This document shows positions 13,935 to 14,150 of a stretch of DNA of 14,150 nt, piece by piece. This DNA comes from RYN-428 sp035648595. Lineage in GTDB: Bacteria > Planctomycetota > Phycisphaerae > Tepidisphaerales > Tepidisphaeraceae. Each line of letters starts with the position of its first letter. Positions within the stretch are counted from its first letter, which is position 1. The position numbers and the translations under genes are program-made. Below the pieces are notes generated by a model, which saw only the letters and a program-made list of their open reading frames with translations, was not told the origin of the DNA and ran no database searches. The stretch is taken from positions 1-14,150 of the forward strand of contig DASRLH010000414.1 in assembly GCA_035648595.1 (NCBI GenBank), given 5' to 3'.

Positions 13935-14025
13935 GTATCACGGGCGTCTCGCCCGTGCGGATCGCGTAGTGGTCGAGAAATCACGATATTCCCAATCTAA
14001 ATGCACCATGCACGGGCGAGACGCC
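13935..14025. repeat. Inverted pair of GTATCACGGGCG repeats, second locus
   Basis: GTAT (13935-13938) precedes a perfect hairpin, cacgggcg / cgcccgtg (13939-13946 with 13950-13957), loop TCT. An inverted partner at 14010-14025 is an exact 16-nt reverse complement of 13943-13958. The space between arms is 51 nt and AT-richer than the genes. The design matches 4770-4870, but the right copy lacks the GTAT edge. Confidence 0.75.
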
Positions 14026-14062
14026 TCATCTTTCGTCACATTTTTTTGTGTCCGCCAGCGAG

Positions 14063-14068
14063 TATAAC
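14063..14068 (+). promoter_or_regulatory. Possible -10 box before the partial gene
   Basis: TATAAC in an AT-rich stretch after a T7 run (14041-14047). No -35 hexamer at proper spacing is convincing. It would give a leader of about 38 nt. Confidence 0.25.
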
Positions 14069-14098
14069 ATATTGGTGGCATTATCGTTCGATTGATTC

Positions 14099-14105
14099 AA
14101 AGGAG
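14099..14105 (+). promoter_or_regulatory. Strong Shine-Dalgarno of the partial gene
   Basis: AAAGGAG, 7 nt before ATG 14113. It is the best ribosome site in the window and the main evidence that a gene begins here. Confidence 0.6.
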
Positions 14106-14112
14106 TATTGGC

Positions 14113-14150
14113 ATGGAAGCCAGAGCGAACAAGGTACGAAGGCGTTCGAT
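14113..14150 (+). CDS. N-terminus of an unidentified protein, cut by the window end
   Basis: Only 12 full codons are present: 'MEARANKVRRRS'. They follow a strong AAAGGAG and a possible -10 box, so a real gene start is likely. A short basic N-terminus ending in RRRS is common in front of the 'GFTLVELL' segment of planctomycete type IV prepilin-like (DUF1559) proteins, but the deciding residues lie outside the window. This identity is only a guess. Confidence 0.5.
   Translation, partial: MEARANKVRRRS

Overview
The window looks like chromosomal DNA of a planctomycete, most likely of the Phycisphaerae type. This is inferred from high GC with strong GC3 in the genes, a protein joining several zinc ribbons to a DUF4190-like membrane tail, an N-terminal 'EQVEGRVMFSAS' motif resembling the planctomycete LEPR-XLL signal, a 'GSWLHGDERGFRSR' HUH transposase, and spacers filled with hairpin repeats. 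I found no rRNA, tRNA, CRISPR array, phage gene or plasmid gene.

Layout: (1) 1-288, spacer with one -10-like box. (2) 289-1098, zinc-ribbon/DUF4190 membrane protein. (3) 1253-3226, YjhG/YagF-type D-xylonate dehydratase. (4) 3227-3569, spacer with three hairpin repeats. (5) 3570-3941 and 3949-4719, a single-domain response regulator followed 7 nt later by a membrane-anchored, apparently degenerate endonuclease/exonuclease/phosphatase-fold protein. (6) 4770-4870, inverted-repeat pair. (7) 4932-6092 (-), secreted GH76-like glycoside hydrolase. (8) 6137-7010, a RAYT/Y1-type HUH transposase gene (-) bracketed by two direct copies of a roughly 110-125 bp nested-hairpin element. (9) 7076-9643 (-), alpha-glucan phosphorylase with the DUF3417 N-terminal domain. 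(10) 9869-10894 (+), exported phosphoesterase. (11) 10923-11085, two mirror-image hairpin modules. (12) 11123-12835 (-), M3 metallopeptidase, divergent from (13) 12958-13854 (+), a sugar isomerase/epimerase-like TIM-barrel protein. (14) 13935-14025, a second inverted-repeat pair. (15) 14113 onward, the start of a gene cut by the window edge.

The genes do not form one pathway. Several deal with carbohydrate: sugar-acid dehydration, mannan-type hydrolysis, glycogen phosphorolysis and sugar isomerisation. They sit as single genes or pairs, separated by repeats.

The most distinctive content is the repeat layer. At least four families of small hairpins occupy nearly every intergenic spacer. Paired copies differ by compensated base changes, so the fold is kept while the sequence drifts. 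Several have GTAG at the 5' edge of the stem, as in bacterial REP elements, and a RAYT-like HUH transposase is encoded in the same window. A planctomycete REP/RAYT-like system is the best candidate here for something under-described. The link between this transposase and the scattered hairpins is inference.
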